From Gammaproteobacteria bacterium (GTDB lineage Bacteria; Pseudomonadota; Gammaproteobacteria; Steroidobacterales; GCA-2729495), in the NCBI GenBank assembly GCA_030429685.1, contig JAUIEY010000125.1, positions 1-5,803 on the forward strand: a stretch of 5,803 bases of DNA. Direction: 5' to 3'. Positions 1-5,632 of the stretch are shown piece by piece. Below the pieces are notes generated by a model that was not told the DNA's origin, did no database searches, and worked only from the letters and a program-made list of their open reading frames with translations. Position 1 is the first letter of the stretch. Each line of letters begins with the position of its first letter. The translations under genes and the position numbers were made by a program.

Positions 1-2
1 TG

Positions 3-644
3 GCATCGCTCGTCTTCGCTGAGGAGCAGGGTTCTGCTCTCGTCGGTGCGGCCGCTGCTCTGAAGAGCGAGACCGGCAAGATCGGCTTCATCGGTGGTGT
101 CGACGTCGACCTCATCAAGAAGTTCGAGGCTGGCTACGTCTTCGGTGCCCAGCAGATCAATCCGGACATCGAGGTTCTCGTCCAGTACCTGACCTCCGTT
201 CCGGACTTCTCCGGTTTCGCTGACCCTGCAAAGGGCAAGGAAGCCGGTACGGCCATGTACGAGGACGGCGCTGACGTTGTCTTCCACGCCGCAGGTGGTT
301 CCGGCGCAGGTCTCTTCGAGGCTGCCAAGGAGTACTCCGAGGCCAACACCCACGTGTGGGCGATCGGTGTCGACTCCGACCAGTACAACCAGGTGGGCGA
401 TGACCTCAAGCCGTACATCCTGACGTCGATGATCAAGCGTGTTGACGTTGCTGTCTATGCAACCATCAGCAGCTACATCTCCGACGGTCAGCAGTCCGGT
501 GTGTTGGCCTTCGACCTCGGCGCCGATGGCGTCGGCTACTCCACCTCCGGTGGGTACATCGACGACATCACCGACCAGCTCGATGAGATGCGTGCATCGA
601 TCATCGCTGGCGATGTCGAGGTTCCGACGACGCCAGAGGCGTAG
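3..644 (+). CDS. BMP/PnrA-family nucleoside-binding ABC transporter substrate-binding protein (3' part)
   Basis: This is the C-terminal 213 residues of a basic membrane protein (BMP, Med/PnrA-like) substrate-binding lipoprotein; the 5' end lies before the window and the frame is open from base 3. Family members sit outside the membrane and deliver purine nucleosides or related ligands to an ABC importer. The visible family pattern is, in order, an EEQGSALVGAAAAL segment, KIGFIGGVDVDLIKKFEAG, the DFSGFADPAKGKEA stretch, the ligand-pocket segment VVFHAAGGSGAGLFEAA and the AIGVDSDQYNQ motif. The frame ends at TAG 642-644 after a short PTTPEA tail. The signal peptide and lipobox are outside the window. 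The next gene encodes an ATPase of the same transporter class, and a strong hairpin separates them. Frequent GAC, GTC, ATC and GGT codons suit a high-GC actinobacterium. The family call is firm; the ligand is inferred. Confidence 0.92.
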   Translation, partial: ASLVFAEEQGSALVGAAAALKSETGKIGFIGGVDVDLIKKFEAGYVFGAQQINPDIEVLVQYLTSVPDFSGFADPAKGKEAGTAMYEDGADVVFHAAGGSGAGLFEAAKEYSEANTHVWAIGVDSDQYNQVGDDLKPYILTSMIKRVDVAVYATISSYISDGQQSGVLAFDLGADGVGYSTSGGYIDDITDQLDEMRASIIAGDVEVPTTPEA

Positions 645-677
645 TCGACCCCAAGAAAACCACCGACCAGTTCGGTA

Positions 678-713
678 CAGCGAGACCCGAGGCGCTAGCC
701 TCGGGTCTCGCTG
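678..713 (+). terminator. Perfect 16-bp stem, 4-nt loop between BMP and ATPase genes
   Basis: Bases 678-693 and 698-713 are exact reverse complements, a 16-bp GC-rich stem with the loop GCTA at 694-697. CTATTTA follows, which is only a weak U-rich tail. The hairpin starts 33 bp after the BMP stop codon and ends 29 bp before the ATPase start. I infer a terminator or partial terminator/mRNA-stabilising hairpin that would keep the substrate-binding protein transcript more abundant than the ATPase transcript. That arrangement is common in ABC-importer operons. The poor U-tract fits an actinobacterial hairpin terminator or an attenuating, leaky one. Confidence 0.8.
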
Positions 714-732
714 CTATTTAGTGGACGTTTGC

Positions 733-737
733 GGAGG
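733..737 (+). promoter_or_regulatory. Shine-Dalgarno GGAGG for the ABC ATPase gene
   Basis: A GGAGG core lies 5 nt before the GTG at 743. It decides the start codon, because no ATG lies in frame nearby and the family N-terminus (ELIDITKSFPGV) begins only a few residues downstream. Confidence 0.75.
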
Positions 738-742
738 CATCA

Positions 743-1312
743 GTGGCCGAATCGAACCGGGCCGTCGAACTGATCGACATCACCAAGTCGTTTCCTGGCG
801 TCCTCGCCAACGATGACGTCAATCTGTCGGTCGGGGTCGGGGAGATCCATGCCATCGTCGGCGAGAACGGGGCTGGCAAGTCGACCCTGATGAAGATCTT
901 GTACGGCATGCAGCCGCCCGACAGCGGTGAGATCCGTATCAACGGCGCCCCAGCCGTGATGAAGACCCCGAAGGACGCCATCGAGCGTGGTATCGGCATG
1001 GTCCACCAGCACTTCATGCTGGCCGACAACCTGTCGGTCCTCGAGAACGTCATCCTCGGCTACGAGCCGCGGCGGCCGTTCCCGTTCCCGTTCCTCGTCG
1101 ACACCGGCGCGGCCCGCCGCAAGCTCGTCGAGGTCACCCGCACCGGCTCTGCGCCAATCGCACAAGAAGGTGTGAAGCGCATTGGCGAACTCTACCGGAT
1201 CGAGGCCGAATTGCGCGGGCTCGAGCCCGAGGCGCGTCTGGCTGCCCGCGAAGCCGCCCGTGATGGCCTTCGTGGTCATCCATTTCCATCCAGTGCAGCC
1301 AGGGCATCGTAA
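743..1312 (+). CDS. Sugar/nucleoside ABC-transporter ATPase N-terminus, truncated and fused in frame to an IS66 transposase fragment
   Basis: The first ~130 residues are the start of a simple-sugar/nucleoside importer ATPase (RbsA/MglA/NupO-like, normally about 500 residues with two nucleotide-binding domains). It would drive uptake of the ligand bound by the preceding BMP protein. Visible parts are the ELIDITKSFPGV strand, Walker A GENGAGKST at residues 40-48, and the Q-loop MVHQHFML with Gln89. An unusual PFPFPF stretch follows at 112-117. The frame stays open past residue ~134, but the sequence changes to IS66 TnpC-like (SAPIAQEGVKRIGELYRIEAE) to about residue 171. It then runs antisense through the next gene until TAA at 1310-1312. 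The signature motif, Walker B, D- and H-loops and the whole second ABC domain are missing, so this product cannot be a working ATPase. GTG start chosen by the GGAGG at 733. The fusion is probably an artefact of a composite contig. Confidence 0.85.
   Translation: MAESNRAVELIDITKSFPGVLANDDVNLSVGVGEIHAIVGENGAGKSTLMKILYGMQPPDSGEIRINGAPAVMKTPKDAIERGIGMVHQHFMLADNLSVLENVILGYEPRRPFPFPFLVDTGAARRKLVEVTRTGSAPIAQEGVKRIGELYRIEAELRGLEPEARLAAREAARDGLRGHPFPSSAARAS
1118..1258 (+). mobile_element. Internal fragment of an IS66-family transposase (TnpC)
   Basis: The plus-frame peptide from about residue 135 of the preceding frame, SAPIAQEGVKRIGELYRIEAE, then LRGLEPEARLAAREA, matches the IS66 TnpC segment that follows the 'HxRRKF' block: alanine/glycine-rich spacer, IA-E-A-RIGELY-IE-EIRG, then P-E-R---R-A. 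Only about 38-46 residues are present of a transposase normally near 500, with no tnpA/tnpB, no terminal inverted repeats and no target duplication. The left boundary is blurred because RRKLVEVTRTG (1118-1147) would suit both the ATPase and an IS66 protein. The right boundary lies around 1250-1262, where the DUF1838 sequence begins on the other strand. Recognition is from memory of the family pattern, not a search. Confidence 0.65.
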
Positions 1313-1985
1313 CGGTAGAACTGAAGACGCTGGACAAGCGCAGGACGCTCGGGTTATCGAATTCCTGCAGCTCAGCAAACATTGACTGCGCCTGACCACG
1401 CGGTGCCGGCAAGCCCGGCGGATAGACCGTGTCATTGTTCATCCAGACTTTGCCGGCAGCAACATTCCACCACTTTTTCAGCGGCTCATCGGGGATGGAG
1501 TCTTTCAGCGCGGTAAAGCGAATACCTTGCGTCGACAAATTGAAACCGCGTCCCGGTCCGCCGCCCTGAATTGCCGCCCCTACCTTGTTGAGCTTACCGG
1601 TAAACGGATTCTCATATTCGTTCAGCCAGGCCTCACCGTCCAGCGTGCGGAAAAACGTCACGGTATTGCCCGTGAGCTCGTAGGTACCGTCTTCCAGATG
1701 GGTAACGAGGTACAGTTCCATGCCGGAAAAACGGAACAAAGGCCGCGGGTTCATGGTCTCGCCGACCAGCGCGTAAACCGTGCCGTTGTACCACCACGGA
1801 CAATCCACCTCCTCGAGGCTGGCTGCCATGCGAATAAAATTAGCCAGATTGGCTTCCGGTGTCGCGAGAGCAACGCTACCGGGCGCCGCACCCGGCGCAA
1901 ACTCGGGCAAGGCGCCCTCCACTGATGCTACCAAGAGACCGCCTGTGCCCATCAATATAGTCCTGCGCGAAATTTCGCTGCTCAT
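1134..1985 (-). CDS. Tat-exported DUF1838 family protein, C-terminus lost at the junction
   Basis: The genuine part runs from ATG 1985 to about base 1257 (243 residues); the remaining ~40 residues to the stop at 1134 are antisense of the IS66/ATPase sequence and have no family look. The N-terminus has a twin-arginine signal, SRRTIL at residues 5-10, followed by a hydrophobic MGTGGLLVASV and a small-residue region, so export to the periplasm by Tat is likely. The mature part shows the DUF1838 pattern: WWYNGTVYALVGE, PLFRFSGMELYLV, FFRTLDGEAWLNEYENPFTG and, near the break, VTMPWLHWMEMDD. The molecular function of DUF1838 is not established to my knowledge. A GTG at 2012 would add 9 residues (MTEYLSNSL) but has no Shine-Dalgarno and spoils the signal peptide, so ATG 1985 is preferred, although its own SD is weak. 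It lies 55 bp after the FAD oxidase gene on the same strand, probably its operon partner. Confidence 0.8.
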   Translation of the reverse strand: MSSEISRRTILMGTGGLLVASVEGALPEFAPGAAPGSVALATPEANLANFIRMAASLEEVDCPWWYNGTVYALVGETMNPRPLFRFSGMELYLVTHLEDGTYELTGNTVTFFRTLDGEAWLNEYENPFTGKLNKVGAAIQGGGPGRGFNLSTQGIRFTALKDSIPDEPLKKWWNVAAGKVWMNNDTVYPPGLPAPRGQAQSMFAELQEFDNPSVLRLSSVFSSTVTMPWLHWMEMDDHEGHHGRLRGQPDAPRARARAIRPRSGRVRQCASHLLVRLAQSRCG

Positions 1986-2040
1986 TAGTGAATTACTCAA
2001 ATATTCAGTCACCCGGGAAACGCCGGGATAACGCAGACAA

Positions 2041-3621
2041 TCAGATCCCCAGACCGCCCGGGTTCATCAGTCCGTCGGGGTCAACCTGCTTTTTAATAGC
2101 GCCGATCAGGTCAGCCGCATGCTGGTCGCGCCCGCGCATGTAGGGATACGACTTGCCGATCTGCATGTGGATGGCGCCAAACTCATGGAAGATATCGATG
2201 ATGCGCTGCTTCATCTCTTTGACCAGTGCGCGACCCTCCGGATTGGCTGCGTATTCCGGCAGCACATCCAGATACTCCTGCGGCAGGTAGCGTTTGTGGA
2301 ATGCGGTACGGTCATCCTCCCAGTAGAACACCGGTTCATAGAGAAAACCGTTGGTGCCTATACTGGTAAACATCGCGGCGTATTCCACCTTGTGCTGATG
2401 CATGCGCTCTTCATATTCGGCATACAGCTCATGCAGGCGGGCGTGGAATGCCGGCAACCGCGAAAACGGCAGAATGCCGTGCTGCGGCACCCAGCGCTGC
2501 CCGCGCGGCCCGAGGATCGGATACAGGGGAATAAAGGGGTTGGCCATCAGCACGGTCGGAATGGTGTTGGCAATTTCATGACCGTGCGGCGCACAGGCCT
2601 GACGCACCAGATCCAGTTTGGTGCTCACCTCGGCCTTGCTGTAACCCTCAACATTAAAATGCATGGCATACGGAAAGGCCTTCAGGAAACGCTCTCCGGC
2701 GATTGCCATTTTGATCAGTTTCCACAGCCCGTCGACAGGGTTGCGGGCAGCTGCATAAACCGCTTTGGCCGCCTCCATCTTTGCCGACGTGTCCTGACTG
2801 CCAAGCTGGCCCTGCTGCAGTTTCGGGTCCAGACCGAAATTGTCTGAACACACGTTGACGCGGGCGGCTTCCGCAGCGCCGGCCGCCATCTGGTCGAAAC
2901 TGTCGAAACCAAATGAACAGGACAGCTTAAACGTAGGGTTGCGAATCAGCCGCAAGGTAATGCGTGCCTTGAGCCCGAGCACGCCGGCATCGCCGGTAAA
3001 CAGGCCGGTAAGATCGGGCCCGTAGCCGCGAAAGAAAGGCGTACTGGTCTCAATAGCGCTGGAGCCGGTACGCAACAATTTGCCCCCCGGCAGCACGATT
3101 TCGAAACACAGCACCGAATCCGCCGATATGCCGTAAAAACCGGAACCCAGGCTGACGCTGTTTTGTGACATCGACCCGCCGATAGTGGCGGCCAGCCCGG
3201 AGAACGGCCCCCAGAATGGGGTGCGCAAACCCTTCGCATTGAGCGCCGCAGTCATGTCGGCCCAGGTCACGCCCGGCTCAACCGTCACGTACATATCCTC
3301 TTCGTTGATCTCGAGGATACGGTTCATACGCGAAGTATCGACCAGCAGGGAATTTGCGGTGTCGGGCAGATAGGCATCGGTATAGGAGGCGCCGCCGCCG
3401 CGCGGTACTAGCGCCACACCGGCCGCATCAGCGATGCGCGAGATCTCTATCGCATCGGACAATGACCCGGGCTGCACCACCGCAATAGGCAGCTCCCGCT
3501 GCGCATAGACATCCATCGCATAGAAGTTGCGATCCTCGTCACCGGTCAGGACGAAGTCCCGGCCGATAGCTTCCGCAAGCTGACTGACGACATTTGTCGC
3601 CTGAGATTCGTTGGCAACCAT
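2041..3621 (-). CDS. FAD-binding (PCMH/VAO-type) oxidoreductase, GlcD-like
   Basis: A 526-residue flavoprotein of the GlcD/D-lactate dehydrogenase/vanillyl-alcohol-oxidase superfamily, oxidising a hydroxylated substrate by hydride transfer to FAD. The FAD_binding_4 domain covers roughly residues 44-228: PIAVVQPGS, pyrophosphate loop PRGGGAS at 73-79, MNRILEINEED, VEPGVTW at 114-120, the glycine-rich IGGSMSQNSVSLGSGFYG at 147-164, and LFTGDAGVLG at 207-216. The rest is the substrate-capping FAD-oxidase C domain, ending in DPDGLMNPGGLGI, the family's terminal DP-G--NPG signature. Length fits the family. No signal peptide is seen, so it is probably cytoplasmic. Start: ATG 3621 has AAGGA 7 nt upstream. 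An in-frame GTG at 3639, overlapping the upstream stop as GTGA, would add 6 residues but lacks an SD. It lies between the LEH-like and DUF1838 genes in one leftward operon. I could not assign substrate or covalent flavinylation. Confidence 0.9.
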   Translation of the reverse strand: MVANESQATNVVSQLAEAIGRDFVLTGDEDRNFYAMDVYAQRELPIAVVQPGSLSDAIEISRIADAAGVALVPRGGGASYTDAYLPDTANSLLVDTSRMNRILEINEEDMYVTVEPGVTWADMTAALNAKGLRTPFWGPFSGLAATIGGSMSQNSVSLGSGFYGISADSVLCFEIVLPGGKLLRTGSSAIETSTPFFRGYGPDLTGLFTGDAGVLGLKARITLRLIRNPTFKLSCSFGFDSFDQMAAGAAEAARVNVCSDNFGLDPKLQQGQLGSQDTSAKMEAAKAVYAAARNPVDGLWKLIKMAIAGERFLKAFPYAMHFNVEGYSKAEVSTKLDLVRQACAPHGHEIANTIPTVLMANPFIPLYPILGPRGQRWVPQHGILPFSRLPAFHARLHELYAEYEERMHQHKVEYAAMFTSIGTNGFLYEPVFYWEDDRTAFHKRYLPQEYLDVLPEYAANPEGRALVKEMKQRIIDIFHEFGAIHMQIGKSYPYMRGRDQHAADLIGAIKKQVDPDGLMNPGGLGI

Positions 3622-3624
3622 GTG

Positions 3625-3633
3625 TTCTTCCTT
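3625..3633 (-). promoter_or_regulatory. Shine-Dalgarno (AAGGAAG) for the FAD oxidoreductase gene
   Basis: On the minus strand AAGGAAGAA lies immediately upstream of CAC-ATG, with 7 nt between AAGGA and the ATG at 3621. It favours this start over the GTG at 3639, which lies upstream of the SD. Ribosomes finishing the LEH-like gene (stop at 3638-3636) would end just before this site, so reinitiation is likely. Confidence 0.6.
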
Positions 3634-3635
3634 AC

Positions 3636-4091
3636 TCACTTGTCAGGGGACCGGCCTGGGTTGGCACTGTCCACCTGCTGCATTCCCGCCGGCAGGGAAT
3701 AGTCCCGCCAGATTTTTATTTTACCGTCGCGGACCAGAAACCAACCCGCAATGGGCAGGTGAAAACTTTTCGCCTCATCGTCGGCAATAAAATGATCTAT
3801 GCGGTCATTTATCACCAGTTCGCCCACGGAGTATGTACGTAGAATCTCCCATTCCACTTCCTTAAGGCCTTTGAGAAAACCATCCATGGTCTGGATGAAT
3901 TGCTCCCTGCCGACGATATCCGGATTGCCCTCATACATCTGGTAAACAATATCGTCGGCCAGGTAGTCGGCCAGCAGGTGTGCATCGCGTTTGGCCCAGT
4001 CGAGGCAAAACTGCGTCACAATCTCTTCGTTCTTAATTTCCAGGTCTGTCTTCACAGGCGCTCCGCTGTTGCTTATTGCAGTATTATCCAT
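3636..4091 (-). CDS. Limonene-1,2-epoxide hydrolase-like / SnoaL-fold protein
   Basis: A 151-residue NTF2/SnoaL-like protein that most resembles the limonene-1,2-epoxide hydrolase (LEH) family, small enzymes that open epoxides with an activated water held by an Asp-Arg-Asp triad. Family landmarks in order are VTQFCLDWAKRDAHLLADYLADD at the N-terminal helices, VYQ at 49-51, VGREQFIQTMDGFL, NDRIDHF with Arg97 and Asp99, LPIAGWFLVRDGKI and IWRDY with Asp130. These line up with Arg99, Asp101 and Asp132 of the Rhodococcus enzyme as I recall it, and Tyr50 with Tyr53. The Asn that helps position the water (Asn55) appears replaced by Met52, so hydrolase activity is likely but unproven; an isomerase or binding role is the alternative. 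ATG 4091 is chosen because the frame further upstream runs antisense to the MBL gene. It is the first gene of a leftward operon and ends as the FAD oxidase gene begins. Confidence 0.8.
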   Translation of the reverse strand: MDNTAISNSGAPVKTDLEIKNEEIVTQFCLDWAKRDAHLLADYLADDIVYQMYEGNPDIVGREQFIQTMDGFLKGLKEVEWEILRTYSVGELVINDRIDHFIADDEAKSFHLPIAGWFLVRDGKIKIWRDYSLPAGMQQVDSANPGRSPDK

Positions 4092-4142
4092 GGCTTTGAG
4101 CTGCTTGGGTATGATTGCAGGCAGTGTAACCGGATGGTGATG
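4092..4142. promoter_or_regulatory. Divergent intergenic region between the LEH-like and MBL genes
   Basis: Only about 50 bp separate the two divergent start codons, so both promoters must be packed here or overlap the coding ends. On the plus strand TATGAT at 4110-4115 is a reasonable -10 element for the MBL gene, but no good -35 lies at 17 bp. On the minus strand TACACT (complement of 4123-4128) is a weak -10 candidate. No clear operator palindrome was seen. The region is inferred to hold promoters from gene layout more than from sequence. Confidence 0.35.
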
Positions 4143-4778
4143 ATGAATATTGTCCACGAAAGCTTTCCTGTCGGTCCTTTGCAGTGCAATTGCACCGTCA
4201 TCGGCGATACCGATAGCGGCCGCGGCTATGTGTTTGACCCGGGGGGAAATCCCGAGCTCATTCTGGCGACCGCCAAGCGGCTGGGCCTGAGCATTGAAGC
4301 GCTGATTCACACCCATGCCCATCTGGACCACATTCTTGCAGCCGGCGAGATAAATCGGCAGACGGGTGCGCGCAACTGCCTGCATCGGGACGATATGTTT
4401 CTGTGGGAAGCGCTGGAACATCAGTGCGCGTTATTCGGTGTGCCATACACGCCGGTACCCGATCCGAATCACTGGCTGGAGCATGACGAGGAACTGAATT
4501 GCCTGCCCGGAAACTGCATTCACACGCCCGGACACACGCCCGGCTCTATGAGTTTTTATATCGAGCAAGCCCGGTTACTGATCGCAGGCGACACGCTGTT
4601 TCTCGGCTCGGTCGGCCGCACAGATCTGCCGGGCGGCAATACCCAGCAATTGATTCATTCTATTCAGAGCCGGCTGTATACCCTGGACGAAGCAACTCTG
4701 GTCATACCCGGGCACGGCCCGAATACCACAGTTGGCAATGAAATGCGCAACAACGCTTTTGTTACCGCAAAAATCTGA
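4143..4778 (+). CDS. Metallo-beta-lactamase-fold hydrolase, glyoxalase II-like (YcbL type)
   Basis: A 211-residue MBL-fold hydrolase resembling E. coli/Salmonella YcbL and other type II glyoxalases, which hydrolyse thioesters such as S-lactoylglutathione. Metal ligands are all visible (numbered from ATG 4143): HTHAHLDH at 56-63 gives His58, His60, Asp62 and His63; HTPGHTPGS gives His131; AGDTLF gives Asp150; PGHGP gives His191. The family-specific LGSVGRTDLPGG, TQQLIHSIQSRL and TVGNE---NAFV blocks follow in order, and length fits the short YcbL-like group, lacking the C-terminal glutathione-binding domain of classical GloB. Probably cytoplasmic. Starts at 4134, 4140 and 4143 are in frame; GGATGG at 4132-4137 is best spaced for 4143. 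The frame is open to 3900 only because it shadows the LEH-like gene. Divergent from that gene and convergent with fdhD. Physiological substrate is uncertain. Confidence 0.9.
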   Translation: MNIVHESFPVGPLQCNCTVIGDTDSGRGYVFDPGGNPELILATAKRLGLSIEALIHTHAHLDHILAAGEINRQTGARNCLHRDDMFLWEALEHQCALFGVPYTPVPDPNHWLEHDEELNCLPGNCIHTPGHTPGSMSFYIEQARLLIAGDTLFLGSVGRTDLPGGNTQQLIHSIQSRLYTLDEATLVIPGHGPNTTVGNEMRNNAFVTAKI

Positions 4779-4798
4779 CCGCCAAAACAGCGCCGGGA

Positions 4799-5632
4799 TC
4801 AGTCCTGTATTACCCGTGACGGTACCGCATAAACATTGAACCGGTCAGCTCGCACAAAACCTACCAGCGTCATGCCGGCCTCCCAGGCCAGTTCAACCGC
4901 CAGACTCGACGGCGCCCCGACAGCAGCCAGCATCGGACTGCCTGCCATGCAGGCTTTTTGTACCAGTTCGAAACTGGCGCGGCCGCTGACCACAATGCCG
5001 CATGTACTGAACGGCAGCCGGCTTTCGGCATAGGCCAGACCGGTAAGCTTATCCAGGGCGTTGTGTCGACCAACGTCCTCCATCACTGCGCCGCGCACCC
5101 CGTCGGCATCAAATAACGCTGCAGCATGAATGCTGCCCGTGTTGGCAAACACCGCCTGCCGTTCCATCAGCTGCGCCGGCAGTTTTTGCAGAGTAGCGGC
5201 ACTGACCGTCAGGCTGTCTGCTGCCAGACTGTAGGCACTGCGCGTGCGTACCGCTTCCAGCGCTGCTTTGCCACAAATACCGCACGATGACGTCATATAA
5301 AAGTTGCGCTCAGTGGCAGTAAGCGCGGGGTCCGGTGCAGCCGCCAATGACACCGTCACGCTGTCGCCCTGCGCGCCCTGCTGTTCAACCTGAACTCCGG
5401 TTACGACAGCGTCGGCCGGCAATATCCCTTCGCCAAACAAAAATCCCAGCGCCAGTTCGCCATCGGCACCGGGGGTGCGCATGGTCACCGAAACGGCCTG
5501 ACTACCGCCCGGCCAGGCCAGCCGGATAAGTAACGGCTCCTCGACGACCACTTCATCGTGATCGCGCTGTTCACCAACACCCACAAGTTGCACGGCGACC
5601 TGCGCGCTGGCAGCTCCGGGACGCCGATTCAT
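4799..5632 (-). CDS. fdhD: Formate dehydrogenase accessory sulfurtransferase FdhD
   Basis: A 277-residue cytoplasmic sulfurtransferase. FdhD takes sulfur from IscS and passes it to the Mo/W-bis-pyranopterin cofactor, making the sulfido ligand needed by formate dehydrogenases. Signatures in order: MRTPGADGELALGFLFGEGI at 51-70, SSCGICGK at 115-122 with the CxxC pair Cys117/Cys120 that carries sulfur, FANTGSIHAAAL at 162-173, EDVGRHNALDK at 185-195 and SGRASFELVQK at 216-226, ending in VGFVRADRFNVY. Length is normal, with nothing missing. The ATG at 5632 overlaps the stop of the upstream FAD-oxidase gene as ATGA, so the two are translationally coupled; no strong separate SD is seen. The stop is 20 bp from the converging MBL gene. 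No formate dehydrogenase subunit lies in the window, so its client is elsewhere or beyond base 5803. Confidence 0.96.
   Translation of the reverse strand: MNRRPGAASAQVAVQLVGVGEQRDHDEVVVEEPLLIRLAWPGGSQAVSVTMRTPGADGELALGFLFGEGILPADAVVTGVQVEQQGAQGDSVTVSLAAAPDPALTATERNFYMTSSCGICGKAALEAVRTRSAYSLAADSLTVSAATLQKLPAQLMERQAVFANTGSIHAAALFDADGVRGAVMEDVGRHNALDKLTGLAYAESRLPFSTCGIVVSGRASFELVQKACMAGSPMLAAVGAPSSLAVELAWEAGMTLVGFVRADRFNVYAVPSRVIQD

Noticed and set aside
740..1435. 231-codon open frame on the minus strand across the ATPase start
   Set aside because: It is antisense to a recognised ATPase and crosses the composite junction, its peptide shows no family pattern, and it is a typical high-GC shadow frame.
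2012..2027. Short inverted repeat CCCGG/CCGGG with a 6-nt loop between the FAD oxidase and DUF1838 genes
   Set aside because: The stem is only 5 bp with no U-tract on either strand, so it does not support a terminator inside the operon.
2119..2847. 242-codon plus-strand frame inside the FAD oxidoreductase gene
   Set aside because: It is antisense to a well-supported enzyme and has no recognisable domain, initiation signal or neighbour logic.
3900..4142. Possible 80-residue N-terminal extension of the MBL hydrolase
   Set aside because: The extension is antisense to the LEH-like gene, and known YcbL-type proteins start close to the NIVHESFPVGPLQ segment.
4092..4421. Upstream extension of the LEH-like frame to 4421
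   Set aside because: It is antisense to the MBL gene with its metal-binding motifs; the LEH family N-terminus is satisfied by ATG 4091.
4779..4798. Terminator between the converging MBL and fdhD genes
   Set aside because: The 20-bp gap has no stem with a T-run on either strand, so none can be claimed.
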